A stretch of DNA of 64,000 nt from Pseudomonas asuensis (GTDB lineage Bacteria > Pseudomonadota > Gammaproteobacteria > Pseudomonadales > Pseudomonadaceae), in assembly GCF_014646755.1 (NCBI RefSeq), contig NZ_BMNW01000009.1, positions 159,157-223,156 on the forward strand, read 5' to 3'. This document shows positions 37,196-45,342 of this stretch, in pieces. Position 1 is the first letter of the stretch. Each line of letters opens with the position of its first letter. A program made the translations under genes and the position numbers. The notes beneath the pieces were generated by a model. That model had not been told where the DNA came from, made no database searches, and saw only the letters and a program-made list of their open reading frames with translations.

Positions 37196-37206
37196 GTGCT
37201 TCCCCT

Positions 37207-37674
37207 TTACCCCAACGATTTAATTTCAACTGGAACCAGGCCATCCAGGCCGTAGTCCTGATATTCCGGATGCCCCATCTCGGCATAGACGAGCCGGCCT
37301 TCGCGCAGCTCGCCCGGCCACACCGCGACTACGCGGCGGCCATGGGCGTGGCGCTTGAGCAGGTCCAGCGGGTCCAGCTTGAGCGAGCGGTCAAACAGCA
37401 GCTCGAGATTGTCGAGCAACAGCAGGTCGCCCTTGGCATGTTCATCGGCCAGATCCCGCAGAACCACATTTGCCTGTAGTGCTCGCTGCCGCTGAGACAT
37501 CGCGGCCAACTGGCGGCCCAAGGCGGCACCGACATTCATCACACGGATGCCGTGATACTTCGCTAATACTCCGATCAAGGCACTTTTGCCGCTACCAGGG
37601 CGGCCAGTCAGCAGGACCAGCTTAGTTTGCAGGGCGCCTACTTCGTTAATTCGTTGTTCGAGCTGCTCCAGCAT
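37207..37674 (-). CDS. brxF: BREX-3 P-loop protein BrxF
   Basis: 155 residues from ATG 37674 (MLEQLEQRINEVGALQTKLV), preceded by a GAGG ribosome site seven bases after the WYL gene. Walker A is LLTGRPGSGKSALIGVL, and LLLLDNLELLFD is the Walker B strand. BrxF is a small ATPase diagnostic of type 3 BREX, directly before brxC as here. Its role is thought to be assembly with BrxC. Confidence 0.9.
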   Translation of the reverse strand: MLEQLEQRINEVGALQTKLVLLTGRPGSGKSALIGVLAKYHGIRVMNVGAALGRQLAAMSQRQRALQANVVLRDLADEHAKGDLLLLDNLELLFDRSLKLDPLDLLKRHAHGRRVVAVWPGELREGRLVYAEMGHPEYQDYGLDGLVPVEIKSLG

Positions 37675-37681
37675 TATGGCC

Positions 37682-38593
37682 TCAGTCCAGTTCGGCCGCT
37701 TGCTGCTGCTCCGATGAGCAGTAGCCGGGTGCGAGCAAAGCACTCTTGACGCCATAAATGGCAAGGTGGTCTTTCAACCACAGGCGATACTCAGGCCCCC
37801 GCAGGCTGTGATCCGGGGAACAGTCGACGCTCCATTTGCGTAAGATGTAGCCCGCCGTGGCAGCCCGCAGCTTCATGCGAAGACTGCCATCATCCATGCT
37901 GTAATCCATTTTGGTGATCTCAGGGCGCGGCTGTGCTGGATGCGGGACCAGTTCCAACTCCACGATGCGGGTCCACTGGATATCCTGGTCGCTGCGTTCG
38001 TGGGCTTGCACGCCGGCATCCCGTGGAGCCGTCGGGCGCTTTATCCGTGTAATCACGAAATCCCTAAATTCCTGGGTTTTGCGATCAAAGGCGCGGACGT
38101 GCCAGCGCAGCCCGTTGTCGATCAGGGCAAAGGGCACGATTTCGCGCTGTGTTCGGCCGCTGGAAATGGAGTGATACTCGATGGCCAGCGGTCGCTCCTG
38201 GTGAATAGAGCGGGTGACGGCGGCCAGTACGTCCAGATTCGGGTGCGTGAGGCTGAATGGGATCTCACTGGCTACCCAGGCTCTCAGCCGGGATGGTTCG
38301 CCATCGCCAAACCCCTGGGTCAACCAGGCCAGGACCCGCTCTGGCTGGTAGTCGAATACGGGTTTGAAGTGCTCGCCGAGCACGTAGGACTTGGCTTTGG
38401 CGTCGTAGTCGATATTGCTCGGCGCCAGTTCCTTGTAGATCGCCAGGTCCCGTGTGGCAGCGGCCGACTGAATTCCGAAGCGCGATACCAGGTCCTGGCG
38501 GCGGATATCCCCAATGAACCGCACACGCAGCTCAACAAACGCGAGGCGATCGCGCTGTGGCTGTGTTAGGTCATCAAGCTGTTCGTTCGACAT
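37682..38593 (-). CDS. WYL-domain transcriptional regulator of the BREX operon
   Basis: 303 residues. An N-terminal winged helix-turn-helix (RFIGDIRRQDLVSRFGIQSA) precedes a WYL domain (LAIEYHSISSGRTQREIVPF, GLRWHVRAFDRKTQEFRDFV) and a C-terminal WCX-like region. Such proteins (BrxR/CapW family) head many BREX and CBASS operons and act as repressors that sense an unknown ligand. It is the first gene of the operon, seven bases before brxF; its promoter should lie in the 38594-38952 gap. Confidence 0.87.
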   Translation of the reverse strand: MSNEQLDDLTQPQRDRLAFVELRVRFIGDIRRQDLVSRFGIQSAAATRDLAIYKELAPSNIDYDAKAKSYVLGEHFKPVFDYQPERVLAWLTQGFGDGEPSRLRAWVASEIPFSLTHPNLDVLAAVTRSIHQERPLAIEYHSISSGRTQREIVPFALIDNGLRWHVRAFDRKTQEFRDFVITRIKRPTAPRDAGVQAHERSDQDIQWTRIVELELVPHPAQPRPEITKMDYSMDDGSLRMKLRAATAGYILRKWSVDCSPDHSLRGPEYRLWLKDHLAIYGVKSALLAPGYCSSEQQQAAELD

Positions 38594-38952
38594 TCGCGGG
38601 GCTCATTTTGGAGTCGGGGTCGTGCTAATGGTTTTAGAGAGTATATGGTGCGTTCTATTGTATATCTATTGTACGCATGGTGATTTTGCATGGCGATCTT
38701 TATGATGACGAGCTACTTGGGTGCTTTGTGAATGTCAAGTGGCGAGGTTTAGCACCTGTCGCTGCTTTCTTGTGTTCTGATACTGGCTAGACTGTTGCCT
38801 TCGGGCGCAAGATGGCTTGTGGGAGACGATACAATGGCTCCTCCCTGAAGGGGTCGCTACTCGATCTTTGTGCTTGCCGGGCGCCATAGATCCAATAGGG
38901 CAAGGCAAGCTTGTGATAGACGCGCTCGTTAGAACGCTCCTGCTATTCCGGA
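38594..38952. promoter_or_regulatory. Presumed promoter region of the BREX operon
   Basis: About 360 bases with no supported gene, between the WYL regulator (minus) and the 3' end of the next minus-strand gene. AT-rich around 38640-38680 with short repeats of TATCTATTGTA type. The BREX promoter probably lies here, but no boxes can be assigned with confidence. Confidence 0.45.
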
Positions 38953-39255
38953 TTACATCCAGTGCCCTGGCACATCTATTCCGTAGTTCTTCGCTACGGT
39001 CTTCAGTGTGGAGATAATCTCGGCATGCCGTGTCTGATCGGCCGGAATCCAGGTCTCACGGCGCTCTAGTAAGCCTCTCAGCTCACCCAGGTTATACATG
39101 CCGAGACGATGAAAATTGCCCCAACTCGGTATGCCGAATAGGTTGTAGATCACCATGGTGGCGTCGCGTTCGCTGGCAAGACGCTTTCCCCCGCTGAGCT
39201 TTTCGGCGGCTGCTTCAGCTTCATCGCGGTCGTCGTAAGTGTTGAGCAGTTTCAT
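38953..39255 (-). CDS. Hypothetical protein, 100 residues
   Basis: A soluble protein beginning MKLLNTYDDRDEAEAAAEKL and ending KTVAKNYGIDVPGHWM. The composition is globular and the frame is clean; the first 30 residues suggest a beta-alpha unit as in small ferredoxin-like folds. I do not recognise a family. It lies upstream of the BREX operon on the same strand and may or may not be part of it. Confidence 0.6.
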   Translation of the reverse strand: MKLLNTYDDRDEAEAAAEKLSGGKRLASERDATMVIYNLFGIPSWGNFHRLGMYNLGELRGLLERRETWIPADQTRHAEIISTLKTVAKNYGIDVPGHWM

Positions 39256-39757
39256 TAGTGCTTGGCTGTAGTCCGATTAGGCGGTGGATTCTGCCTCACT
39301 GGCAAAAAAAGAACATCTAATGATCTGTTTAGGGAGAGCCGCTAGGATGCGGCTTTCCCTAAACAGTGGCTTATCGAATTAGCTTCTATTGTAGCCGACT
39401 CAGGATCCAGTATGTCAGCAGCACAGTCACGAGCAGTGGCGGAATGCGAGCCATCAGGACCACTAGCACTATTATCGCCAAGCAGCCAGCAAGGATGCTT
39501 ACAAACACGAAGAGTAAAGCGAAAATGCATATTAGTAGCCTGGCTCGTCTCCTACAGATAACCCTGTTTTACTAACGATACGCAGTCTTCATGATCTACT
39601 GCGATTTGATCAAGCGTCTACTAGCTGACCTGATTTAGCGCCGTTCAGTTTGTTAGTCAACGTGCGATCTGCCTAGCTTGGCTCGAGATCGCCTGAGCGG
39701 TGGCTAACCACTGGATTTAGGTAGACGATAAATCGGCTAGGCTTTAAATGCTGCTAT
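39256..39757. other. Intergenic region with one possible small membrane ORF
   Basis: Around 500 bases. Apart from the small minus-strand frame at 39386-39508 listed separately, I see no gene. The inner part near 39690-39750 is AT-rich. Confidence 0.4.
39386..39508 (-). CDS. Possible small two-helix membrane peptide
   Basis: From GTG 39508, 40 codons, strongly hydrophobic: FVSILAGCLAIIVLVVLMAR and LLVTVLLTYWILSRLQ, two probable transmembrane helices around a central proline pair. The frame is open further upstream without an ATG, so the start is uncertain. Small hydrophobic proteins are often missed, but chance cannot be excluded. Confidence 0.25.
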   Translation of the reverse strand: MFVSILAGCLAIIVLVVLMARIPPLLVTVLLTYWILSRLQ

Positions 39758-40414
39758 TCAAGCTTGCGCCTTTGCATCAAATGTGGCTTTAGAGTCAATA
39801 AATATGTCACGTGCTACATTTCCAACAGTATTGGTTGTAAATGAGTCAAAGCCGGCACTAATCAAGCCGCCAAGGATTGGTACTGCTTTACCTAAGTTTA
39901 TTACACCTGTACTACCAAATTTGGTAACAAGTCTAAACCCTACAGCTTGGTTTATGCGCTTAATAGTTTCACCGCTAATTTTCTTGATCGAGTTCATCGC
40001 TACTTTATTAACAACAACAATACCTACATCTTTAAGTATATCTTTAGCTGCATTACCAGCCAGGCAGGTAAATACCATGGCTTTCACTCGATCATCTTTA
40101 GGGTCATGACCTCCCAAGTAAGCGATAGCGGAAATCATTCGCAACTGAACGTAAAGGACGCTCGCTACGTTAGCAGGAATTGCAACTGGTAGAGTAATAA
40201 CACCGCCAAGGCCGGTGACGAATCCGGAAGTTCCCGCTTTGGTATTTTGCCAGCGAATGAGTGAGTTAGCCGCGCTCATTGGCGTAGAATTGTTACGACG
40301 ATACTCTTCGGCAAACTCTTTTGCTGAACCAGTTCCAGGAATACCATCCATTGCTTTTTCATAAGCCCACTCAAGTGCTTGAGTAAGTTTAGTCGTAGTA
40401 ATTGCTGTGCCCAT
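39758..40414 (-). CDS. EcsC-family protein
   Basis: 218 residues from ATG 40414 (MGTAITTTKLTQALEWAYEK), which has an AGGA ribosome site; upstream codons look non-homologous. EcsC-type features include the small-residue-rich segment FVTGLGGVITLPVAIPANVA and VQLRMISAIAYLGGHD, then VNKVAMNSIKKISGETIKRI. EcsC proteins are named after a Bacillus ABC-transporter operon gene, and the function is unknown; they also occur next to defence genes. It is alone on its strand here, divergent from the AT-rich cluster to its right. Confidence 0.82.
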   Translation of the reverse strand: MGTAITTTKLTQALEWAYEKAMDGIPGTGSAKEFAEEYRRNNSTPMSAANSLIRWQNTKAGTSGFVTGLGGVITLPVAIPANVASVLYVQLRMISAIAYLGGHDPKDDRVKAMVFTCLAGNAAKDILKDVGIVVVNKVAMNSIKKISGETIKRINQAVGFRLVTKFGSTGVINLGKAVPILGGLISAGFDSFTTNTVGNVARDIFIDSKATFDAKAQA

Positions 40415-40851
40415 ACGAAATCCTAAGGTAAACCGATAAAGTTCATAGCGCGCTAAGAAACAAACGCGCCTTGTCTTGTAGTGCATGTGTCGGCTGGCTT
40501 TCAGATTTTCTTTAATGAAAAAATTTATCTTTGGAATGGCATGGCTGGTAAGGTCTATAGATTTCTAGAAAGTCAATCTGCTAAAAGTAATATCTACGAT
40601 TAGTCTGAAGCCTTCATCTACTTGGCTCTATAGTGGCTTGCATAGTCATTGAGCTGCGCTGTGAATAGGGAGGAGTTAGCTTGGTAAAAAGGCATTCGCA
40701 CACTTCAGTTGTTTTTTCATCAATCAATTTATCATATTTAAAATATATTAAAAGCGAATAATATTTAGGGTGGGTTAAATAATTAAAGTTGGCTAAATTG
40801 TTATTTGTTTGGTTTTTATGTAATAATTTATTTTGTTGTTGAGAGATATTA
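40415..40851. other. AT-rich divergent intergenic region
   Basis: No gene seen. The last 130 bases before 40851 are very AT-rich (ATTTATCATATTTAAAATAT type) and should hold the promoter for the plus-strand cluster. Confidence 0.45.
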
Positions 40852-41402
40852 ATGTCTAGGTCTTATCAGGTTTTAATGCTTCTCTTTTATTTGAAAATAG
40901 CCCACTTCTTTCTCGTCTCGTTGATCTGGTTAACTTTAGTGAGCGTGTGATAGTTACTGGCAGTGGTGGCGTTGGTAAAAGCATGCTACTTAGAGCGGCA
41001 TTTCCAGAGAGGCCGATTCTAATATTAGACCATTTAACAAATTTTATGAGTGTCACCCATGATGAGTTGGAGAGCGGATCCTGCTTTCTCGTCGATGATG
41101 CCCATAGGTTTAATGAAAAACAAACTGAATGGGTTGTTAGCTGTTTAAATCGACTAAAAACGGGCTATGTGATTTCCTTTCCTCAGGTGCGCATTTCACG
41201 AAATGCACCTATTATCGAATACTCTTTATCAATCAAGTTAGTCTTGGCGCTTCAGCAAGATAGAGGACATGTTATACGTATTTTCTTAGATAAAGATTGG
41301 GGCGGCGAGGTTATTTGGGTGGAGCAAGTAATTCAGGTAAAAGATGGTAAAATAAATATACTTAGCGAAATAAAACCTAGTCTAGGTAATTTTACTGCCT
41401 AA
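40852..41402 (+). pseudogene. P-loop NTPase-like protein, apparently frameshifted near its start
   Basis: ATG 40852 has a good GAGAG ribosome site and gives MSRSYQ. One base later the protein continues in another frame as GFNASLLFENSPLLSRLVDL then VNFSERVIVTGSGGVGKSML. This needs one missing base at the CAGGTTTT site (about 40870). The Walker A is TGSGGVGKS and the Walker B strand is SCFLVDDAH. If the shift is real, translation could restart at GTG 40947, just before the P-loop, giving 151 residues. At about 180 residues it is a small ATPase. No family is named. It heads the AT-rich cluster. Confidence 0.55.
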
Positions 41403-41480
41403 TAGTCTGAGGAAGTAAATAATGTCAGGCCGTAACTTCAGGTATATTCTATCTATATTCAAATAATCTTAGGCTGAATT

Positions 41481-41819
41481 ATGAATGTAAGACTGACTGA
41501 GCAGCTATATACAGAATTTCCTTATTTATACTGTGGACATGTCAAGCCAAAATCTGAAAGTTCAATGCATTGGGGTTTCGAATGCGGGGACGGCTGGTTC
41601 TCTTTGCTTCAAGAGTTAAGTAAAGATCTCTCGTATTATCTTGCTAAAAAACCTGATCTCAATTTAGAAGTTACGCAAGTTAAAAGTAAATTTGGCATTC
41701 TTCGTTATCATGTTCGCGGTGGAGACCTTGAGACGAAGAGAATTATTGCCTCCACTTGTCAACGTGCTAGCTCTATCTGTGAGTTGACTGGCAATTCAAT
41801 TAGGACTCATGAGTTATAG
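41481..41819 (+). CDS. Hypothetical protein, 112 residues
   Basis: ATG 41481 with an AGGCTG upstream site. The pattern WGFECGDGWFSLLQELSKDL ... VTQVKSKFGILRYHVRGGD ... SICELTGN resembles a widespread small family in phages and islands in which GWxxLL, VKxKFGxLR and a C-terminal C-x-x-(C/T)-G recur; here the second cysteine is replaced by Thr. Function unknown, sometimes seen near toxin-immunity loci. It lies 78 bases after the P-loop gene. Confidence 0.65.
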   Translation: MNVRLTEQLYTEFPYLYCGHVKPKSESSMHWGFECGDGWFSLLQELSKDLSYYLAKKPDLNLEVTQVKSKFGILRYHVRGGDLETKRIIASTCQRASSICELTGNSIRTHEL

Positions 41820-41968
41820 AGTTAAAAGGCTAAATTAGTCTCTGTTGATCACTTAATTGACGATGCGCTTGGCTAGGCTATGCTGTATTACTACAAGTTT
41901 ACTGGTGACCTTAGGTGGGTATAAGTTGTGCCGCCGACTAAATTATTGATTGCTGTAAGGTACTGTCT

Positions 41969-42667
41969 ATGCTTCATGCGATAAATAGATCTAAGACAAC
42001 GCTATATCATCGATATCTCGGACAGCGAGAACTAGGTGAACGTGTTACAGGTGAGGATGAAATGACCTCGCTTGTTTTTGGATCCCTCGCGCTTTTGCCT
42101 GATGCTGCAATCTTTACTTTTTGGAAAGAGCTTTTAAAAAAGGGAACGCAAGGCCTAGCCTGGCAGGGTGGCAATCCATCTTCAGTAAGTATGACATTGT
42201 GGCCGTCTCGACGGAATGGCATCGAGCCTGATATTCGTGTCGAAATTATATGGCCTAATCTATTACGGCAGGTAATTGTAGTTGAAGTTAAGTGGCGCAG
42301 CGGAACACTTGGTACCAATGGAGAACAGCTTAGCAAGCAGTGGCAGGAATATCTCATGCCTGATGAAAGAGCCACAGCGCTTCACGTTTTCCTTGGCTTA
42401 GATATTAGCGAGGGGATTAAAGCTAAGTCTGCACATGACGCTCCATGGAGCGATGGCCAACTATTTCTAAGAACATGGACAGATGTTGGATGTGCAGCGA
42501 GCCAATTGACTCACGATCTTCTTCTCTGCCGCTGGGCCGAGCAGGTAGGCGCTCTGCTCAATCGTTTACAAATCACCCCATTTTCAGGTTTTGTAGCAGC
42601 TCAACAGCCCCAATTAGAAGGAACACCTCTTTGGGTCTTTTGGAAGAATGGCTCCGACCAGTGCTAA
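41969..42667 (+). CDS. PD-(D/E)XK nuclease-like protein of unknown family
   Basis: 232 residues, AAGG ribosome site. The central block has GIEPDIRVEI followed by VIVVEVKWRSG, the Asp ... Glu-x-Lys arrangement of the PD-(D/E)XK nuclease fold, with a predicted helix before (MTSLVFGSLALLP, as in many restriction-like enzymes that begin with a Glu helix). The 3' end overlaps the next gene by 20 bases, so the two are a unit. A restriction-type or abortive-infection nuclease is inferred; activity is not shown. Confidence 0.62.
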   Translation: MLHAINRSKTTLYHRYLGQRELGERVTGEDEMTSLVFGSLALLPDAAIFTFWKELLKKGTQGLAWQGGNPSSVSMTLWPSRRNGIEPDIRVEIIWPNLLRQVIVVEVKWRSGTLGTNGEQLSKQWQEYLMPDERATALHVFLGLDISEGIKAKSAHDAPWSDGQLFLRTWTDVGCAASQLTHDLLLCRWAEQVGALLNRLQITPFSGFVAAQQPQLEGTPLWVFWKNGSDQC

Positions 42668-43409
42668 TCGTACCGTTATAAACCGAGCAACTCATTTTAC
42701 AGCTGTAGAGAGAGCCAAAATAATGTCTAGCACGGCCAAGATGATTAGTGACTGTATGGCTTATGTAAATTTGCTATACGTGGAATGTGATCATTTATGC
42801 GAAAAGCTCAAAGAGCAATTTAGCGAGCTGTTAGTAGAGCCACAGATGAGAGCTAAATATCAGGCAATTGGGAACTGGAAGAGCGCTCGAGAACTCTCGC
42901 CTAACGGCGGCCATATGCTGCACTCAATAGCATGGTCTCAAGAAGTGGCATTTGTTGGGGAGCATTCTTTGGCTGAGTTTGATAAAAAAAGAGAGTCAGC
43001 TGATAGAAAGCATGTTTTTTTCCAAATTAGCCTTGCTGGCAAAAGAATCAATGCGTCGGGTAACACTGAGCCTTTAATCTACATTGGCTTTTGGAATGGG
43101 GCGGTGGCGTTCAGCAGTGATAAAGAATTCTGCATGGGATTCCCCCTTGATCAAGAGGACCCACCTCATTTAGAGCACAATACCCTTATGGTGTGGGACT
43201 CCAATCCTGAAGATCCCTCTTGGTCATTTACGGTAAGGCTCGCTCAAATAAATGATGAACAGGCAGTCAAGGAAGTTATCATGCAGCCATTACGAAGTCT
43301 CTTGCTTTCATCTAACCCAGCTTCCGTAGCTCTTAATGGAATACCTGGAATTGTCCAGTTCCAGCCTATGGACAGCAAAAATACTGACTTTAAGATTCTT
43401 CCTGAATAG
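42648..43409 (+). CDS. Hypothetical protein, 253 residues, overlapping partner of the nuclease-like gene
   Basis: ATG 42648 lies inside the end of the upstream gene, two bases after GGAAGA; ATG 42723 is an alternative start. The N-terminal third is helical (ISDCMAYVNLLYVECDHLCE), and the rest is beta-rich with many aromatic residues (EPLIYIGFWNGAVAFSSDKE, LMVWDSNPEDPSWSFTVRLA). I recognise no family. Its tight coupling suggests a partner, specificity or immunity role for the nuclease. The cluster ends about 130 bases later at a long palindrome. Confidence 0.65.
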   Translation: MAPTSANRTVINRATHFTAVERAKIMSSTAKMISDCMAYVNLLYVECDHLCEKLKEQFSELLVEPQMRAKYQAIGNWKSARELSPNGGHMLHSIAWSQEVAFVGEHSLAEFDKKRESADRKHVFFQISLAGKRINASGNTEPLIYIGFWNGAVAFSSDKEFCMGFPLDQEDPPHLEHNTLMVWDSNPEDPSWSFTVRLAQINDEQAVKEVIMQPLRSLLLSSNPASVALNGIPGIVQFQPMDSKNTDFKILPE

Positions 43410-43538
43410 CCACCGCCAGAATAGTTGGCATGAAAAATATATAGATTGCTCCGAATGTTGTTATAAATCGGCGGCCTGTCGTCGCTATCGCTTTAAACCT
43501 AGAAAAATTTCAATGGCATTTAAAATAAAAGAAAAATA

Positions 43539-43600
43539 TAAATTGTCATAGACCCGGGTAGATAGCTTTTAAGCTATCTACCCGGGTCTATGACAATTTA
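43539..43600. repeat. Perfect 62-bp palindrome (30-bp arms, 2-base centre)
   Basis: Every base from 43539 to 43568 pairs with 43571-43600. The arms contain AATTGTCATAGACCCGGGT and its complement. It lies between the convergent 253-residue gene and the ERF gene, so it could act as a bidirectional terminator. The lack of a T tract and the extreme perfection are unusual for that role. Confidence 0.9.
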
Positions 43601-43633
43601 TAGCGCTGATTGCAAAAAAGCTCATATCTCCAA

Positions 43634-44236
43634 TTATGCGGCGTTTTGCCGCTCTCGATACTTCTTTGCGGCCGCATCTAAGCTAACAATTAGCCCTTCA
43701 TAGAGGTCTGCTGTGATCTCAGCTGTATCGGGATAATCACTTCTAAACTTCTCTATCACCTTTGGGCTACAGTTATTCAATATCGTTTCCAAGTGGTTCA
43801 GTTGCTGCCTAGTCACCGCTGGTGGCACGGATCGCTTGGGAGTGCCTTGCTCGCTTGCTTCGTTGGCATCATCATCTTCCTGAGCAATACCGGCAAAGGC
43901 TGCCAGCGAATATCTTCGATAGTACGTGATGGCAGACCCGACGCTTTGAGGATCAAGCTTCGAGCAAGGTCCGAGTAAGCTGTTAACTATCCATTCGCCT
44001 GATTCATGAATGAGAAGAGTCTCGACTCCGACCTTACCCTCTTCGAAGAAGGGCATTTGAACAATGGAAAGTCCGTGCTTGCTAAGCACTGGCCGGGATG
44101 TATTAAGGATTTCAGCCAGGTCGGCATATTTGTTACGAAAGTGTGGGTTCACGCTGCTTTTGGTGGCATTTTCAATTTCCGCTTGAGCGCCGGCTAGTGC
44201 TTTGGCTAGCGCTGCTATGGACTCTGATTTGAACAT
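43634..44236 (-). CDS. ERF-family single-strand annealing protein
   Basis: 200 residues. N-terminal IAALAKALAGAQAEIENATK, then NPHFRNKYADLAEILN, the hallmark of the ERF superfamily, and GSAITYYRRYSLAAFAGIAQ with the following acidic EDDDAN. ERF recombinases anneal homologous single strands in phages and plasmids. The C-terminal helical tail may bind an SSB-type partner. It is the last gene of a five-gene minus-strand block of plasmid-type genes. Confidence 0.9.
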   Translation of the reverse strand: MFKSESIAALAKALAGAQAEIENATKSSVNPHFRNKYADLAEILNTSRPVLSKHGLSIVQMPFFEEGKVGVETLLIHESGEWIVNSLLGPCSKLDPQSVGSAITYYRRYSLAAFAGIAQEDDDANEASEQGTPKRSVPPAVTRQQLNHLETILNNCSPKVIEKFRSDYPDTAEITADLYEGLIVSLDAAAKKYRERQNAA

Positions 44237-44343
44237 GGGTTTACTCCAGGCAGCCGAAGGCCTGCAACAGCTGCATAAAGGAAAATGAATTAAGGTTTAG
44301 GGAGTACAGGGAGAGCGAAGGAGGTTGGCTTGCTAGGGGAAAG

Positions 44344-44583
44344 TCAGTTGTTTAGCCCAATTATTCTTTCGGCAAGACCTAGATGCACTTGCGCTTGCTG
44401 TTGAGCAGATATGATCACTTCGGCACGCCATAAACCATTCTTCTGAAACGGCTGACGCCTAAAGCGAATCTGTTTGAGATAACTGAATCCCAATCGCTCA
44501 AGGCGAGCGGTTAGACCTTTGAAGCTCCGTGCAGCGATTAGCTCTGGAGGAGTTTTGGGGTAGACAAGAATCTGGGCGCTCAT
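44344..44583 (-). CDS. Hypothetical protein, 79 residues
   Basis: A basic protein beginning MSAQILVYPKTPPELIAARS and continuing with LTARLERLGFSYLKQIRFRR. The start overlaps the end of the next upstream gene by four bases (44580-44583), so it is coupled. No family recognised; it probably belongs to the same plasmid-maintenance or recombination block as ERF and DUF932. Confidence 0.6.
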   Translation of the reverse strand: MSAQILVYPKTPPELIAARSFKGLTARLERLGFSYLKQIRFRRQPFQKNGLWRAEVIISAQQQAQVHLGLAERIIGLNN

Positions 44584-44870
44584 ACGGCTTGCTCCGTCAC
44601 TGCTTCAAGAAAGTTACTCAAGCGCCTGAGCATGGTTTCCAGTCTGGCTTGAGGGTTATCGTCCAGGTCCAGCCAAACTTCATCGCTCCAGATGAGGGGC
44701 GGCGGCTTGCCAGCTACGAAATTAGGTCTGCAGGAATGGTGGACTTGGATCAGCAGTGACTGAACATTACCGTCATAGTGGACGAAAGCTACATAGCGAT
44801 CCGCACAGCTCACCCGAAGGGCAGCGCCCTGGATCTCCTTCAATAGTGCAACGAGCGTTTGGTTTGTCAT
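44580..44870 (-). CDS. Hypothetical protein, 96 residues
   Basis: Begins MTNQTLVALLKEIQGAALRV, with a middle part rich in aromatic and beta-type residues (RYVAFVHYDGNVQSLLIQVH) and an acidic DEVWLDLDDNPQARLETMLR stretch. It overlaps neighbours on both sides by four bases. No family recognised. Confidence 0.62.
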   Translation of the reverse strand: MTNQTLVALLKEIQGAALRVSCADRYVAFVHYDGNVQSLLIQVHHSCRPNFVAGKPPPLIWSDEVWLDLDDNPQARLETMLRRLSNFLEAVTEQAV

Positions 44871-45190
44871 AACGCTTTCCTCGGCTGCCCAAAGAATGCT
44901 TCAAGTCTACCCATAGCCTGAATAACCAGGCGCCGCTGGCGGATATGCTCAGGTGGTTTGGGAAAGGTATGGGGCTGCCTGGCCCAATAGGCCTTGTAAC
45001 GTTCTAGTTCCTCTTTCTTGTATTGACTGTTGCGCCCCATGAATTCATTGGCGCGCCGCTCAAATCTATCTGCTACAAGGAGATCGGCGTCACGTGCCGT
45101 ACGGTTATCAGCATAGGCCGCACTGGTACGCAGTTCCCTAGCGCTAGCTAAGAGCAGTTCAGCCTGCTTAATCAGTTCATTGTCTGTCAT
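44867..45190 (-). CDS. Hypothetical protein, 107 residues
   Basis: Helical and charged: MTDNELIKQAELLLASAREL ... DLLVADRFERRANEFMGRNS ... RQRRLVIQAMGRLEAFFGQP. It overlaps the downstream gene by four bases. It is probably coregulated with the DUF932 gene 152 bases upstream. No family recognised. Confidence 0.6.
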   Translation of the reverse strand: MTDNELIKQAELLLASARELRTSAAYADNRTARDADLLVADRFERRANEFMGRNSQYKKEELERYKAYWARQPHTFPKPPEHIRQRRLVIQAMGRLEAFFGQPRKAL

Positions 45191-45342
45191 GGTGTTCTTG
45201 ATAAGGGATTACCTCTAGAGGCGAATCGCGTTGAAGCTTCTAAAGAGGTAGTGAGTGAAGAGAGTAGGTAAACACTGGCTGGTGCCTCTCGGCAGGAACC
45301 AGGTATATGAGCAAAGGCTCATCAGGCGCGGGGCGAGCGCCT

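Noticed and set aside
36305..37255. 316-codon plus-strand open frame opposite the start of brxC
   Set aside because: Shadow of brxC; the coding strand has Walker motifs and a conserved start.
40852..40947. Programmed -1 frameshift in the P-loop gene
   Set aside because: The site CAGGTTTTAAT does not present a standard slippery heptamer in the reading frame and no downstream stimulator is apparent; a simple base loss explains it better.
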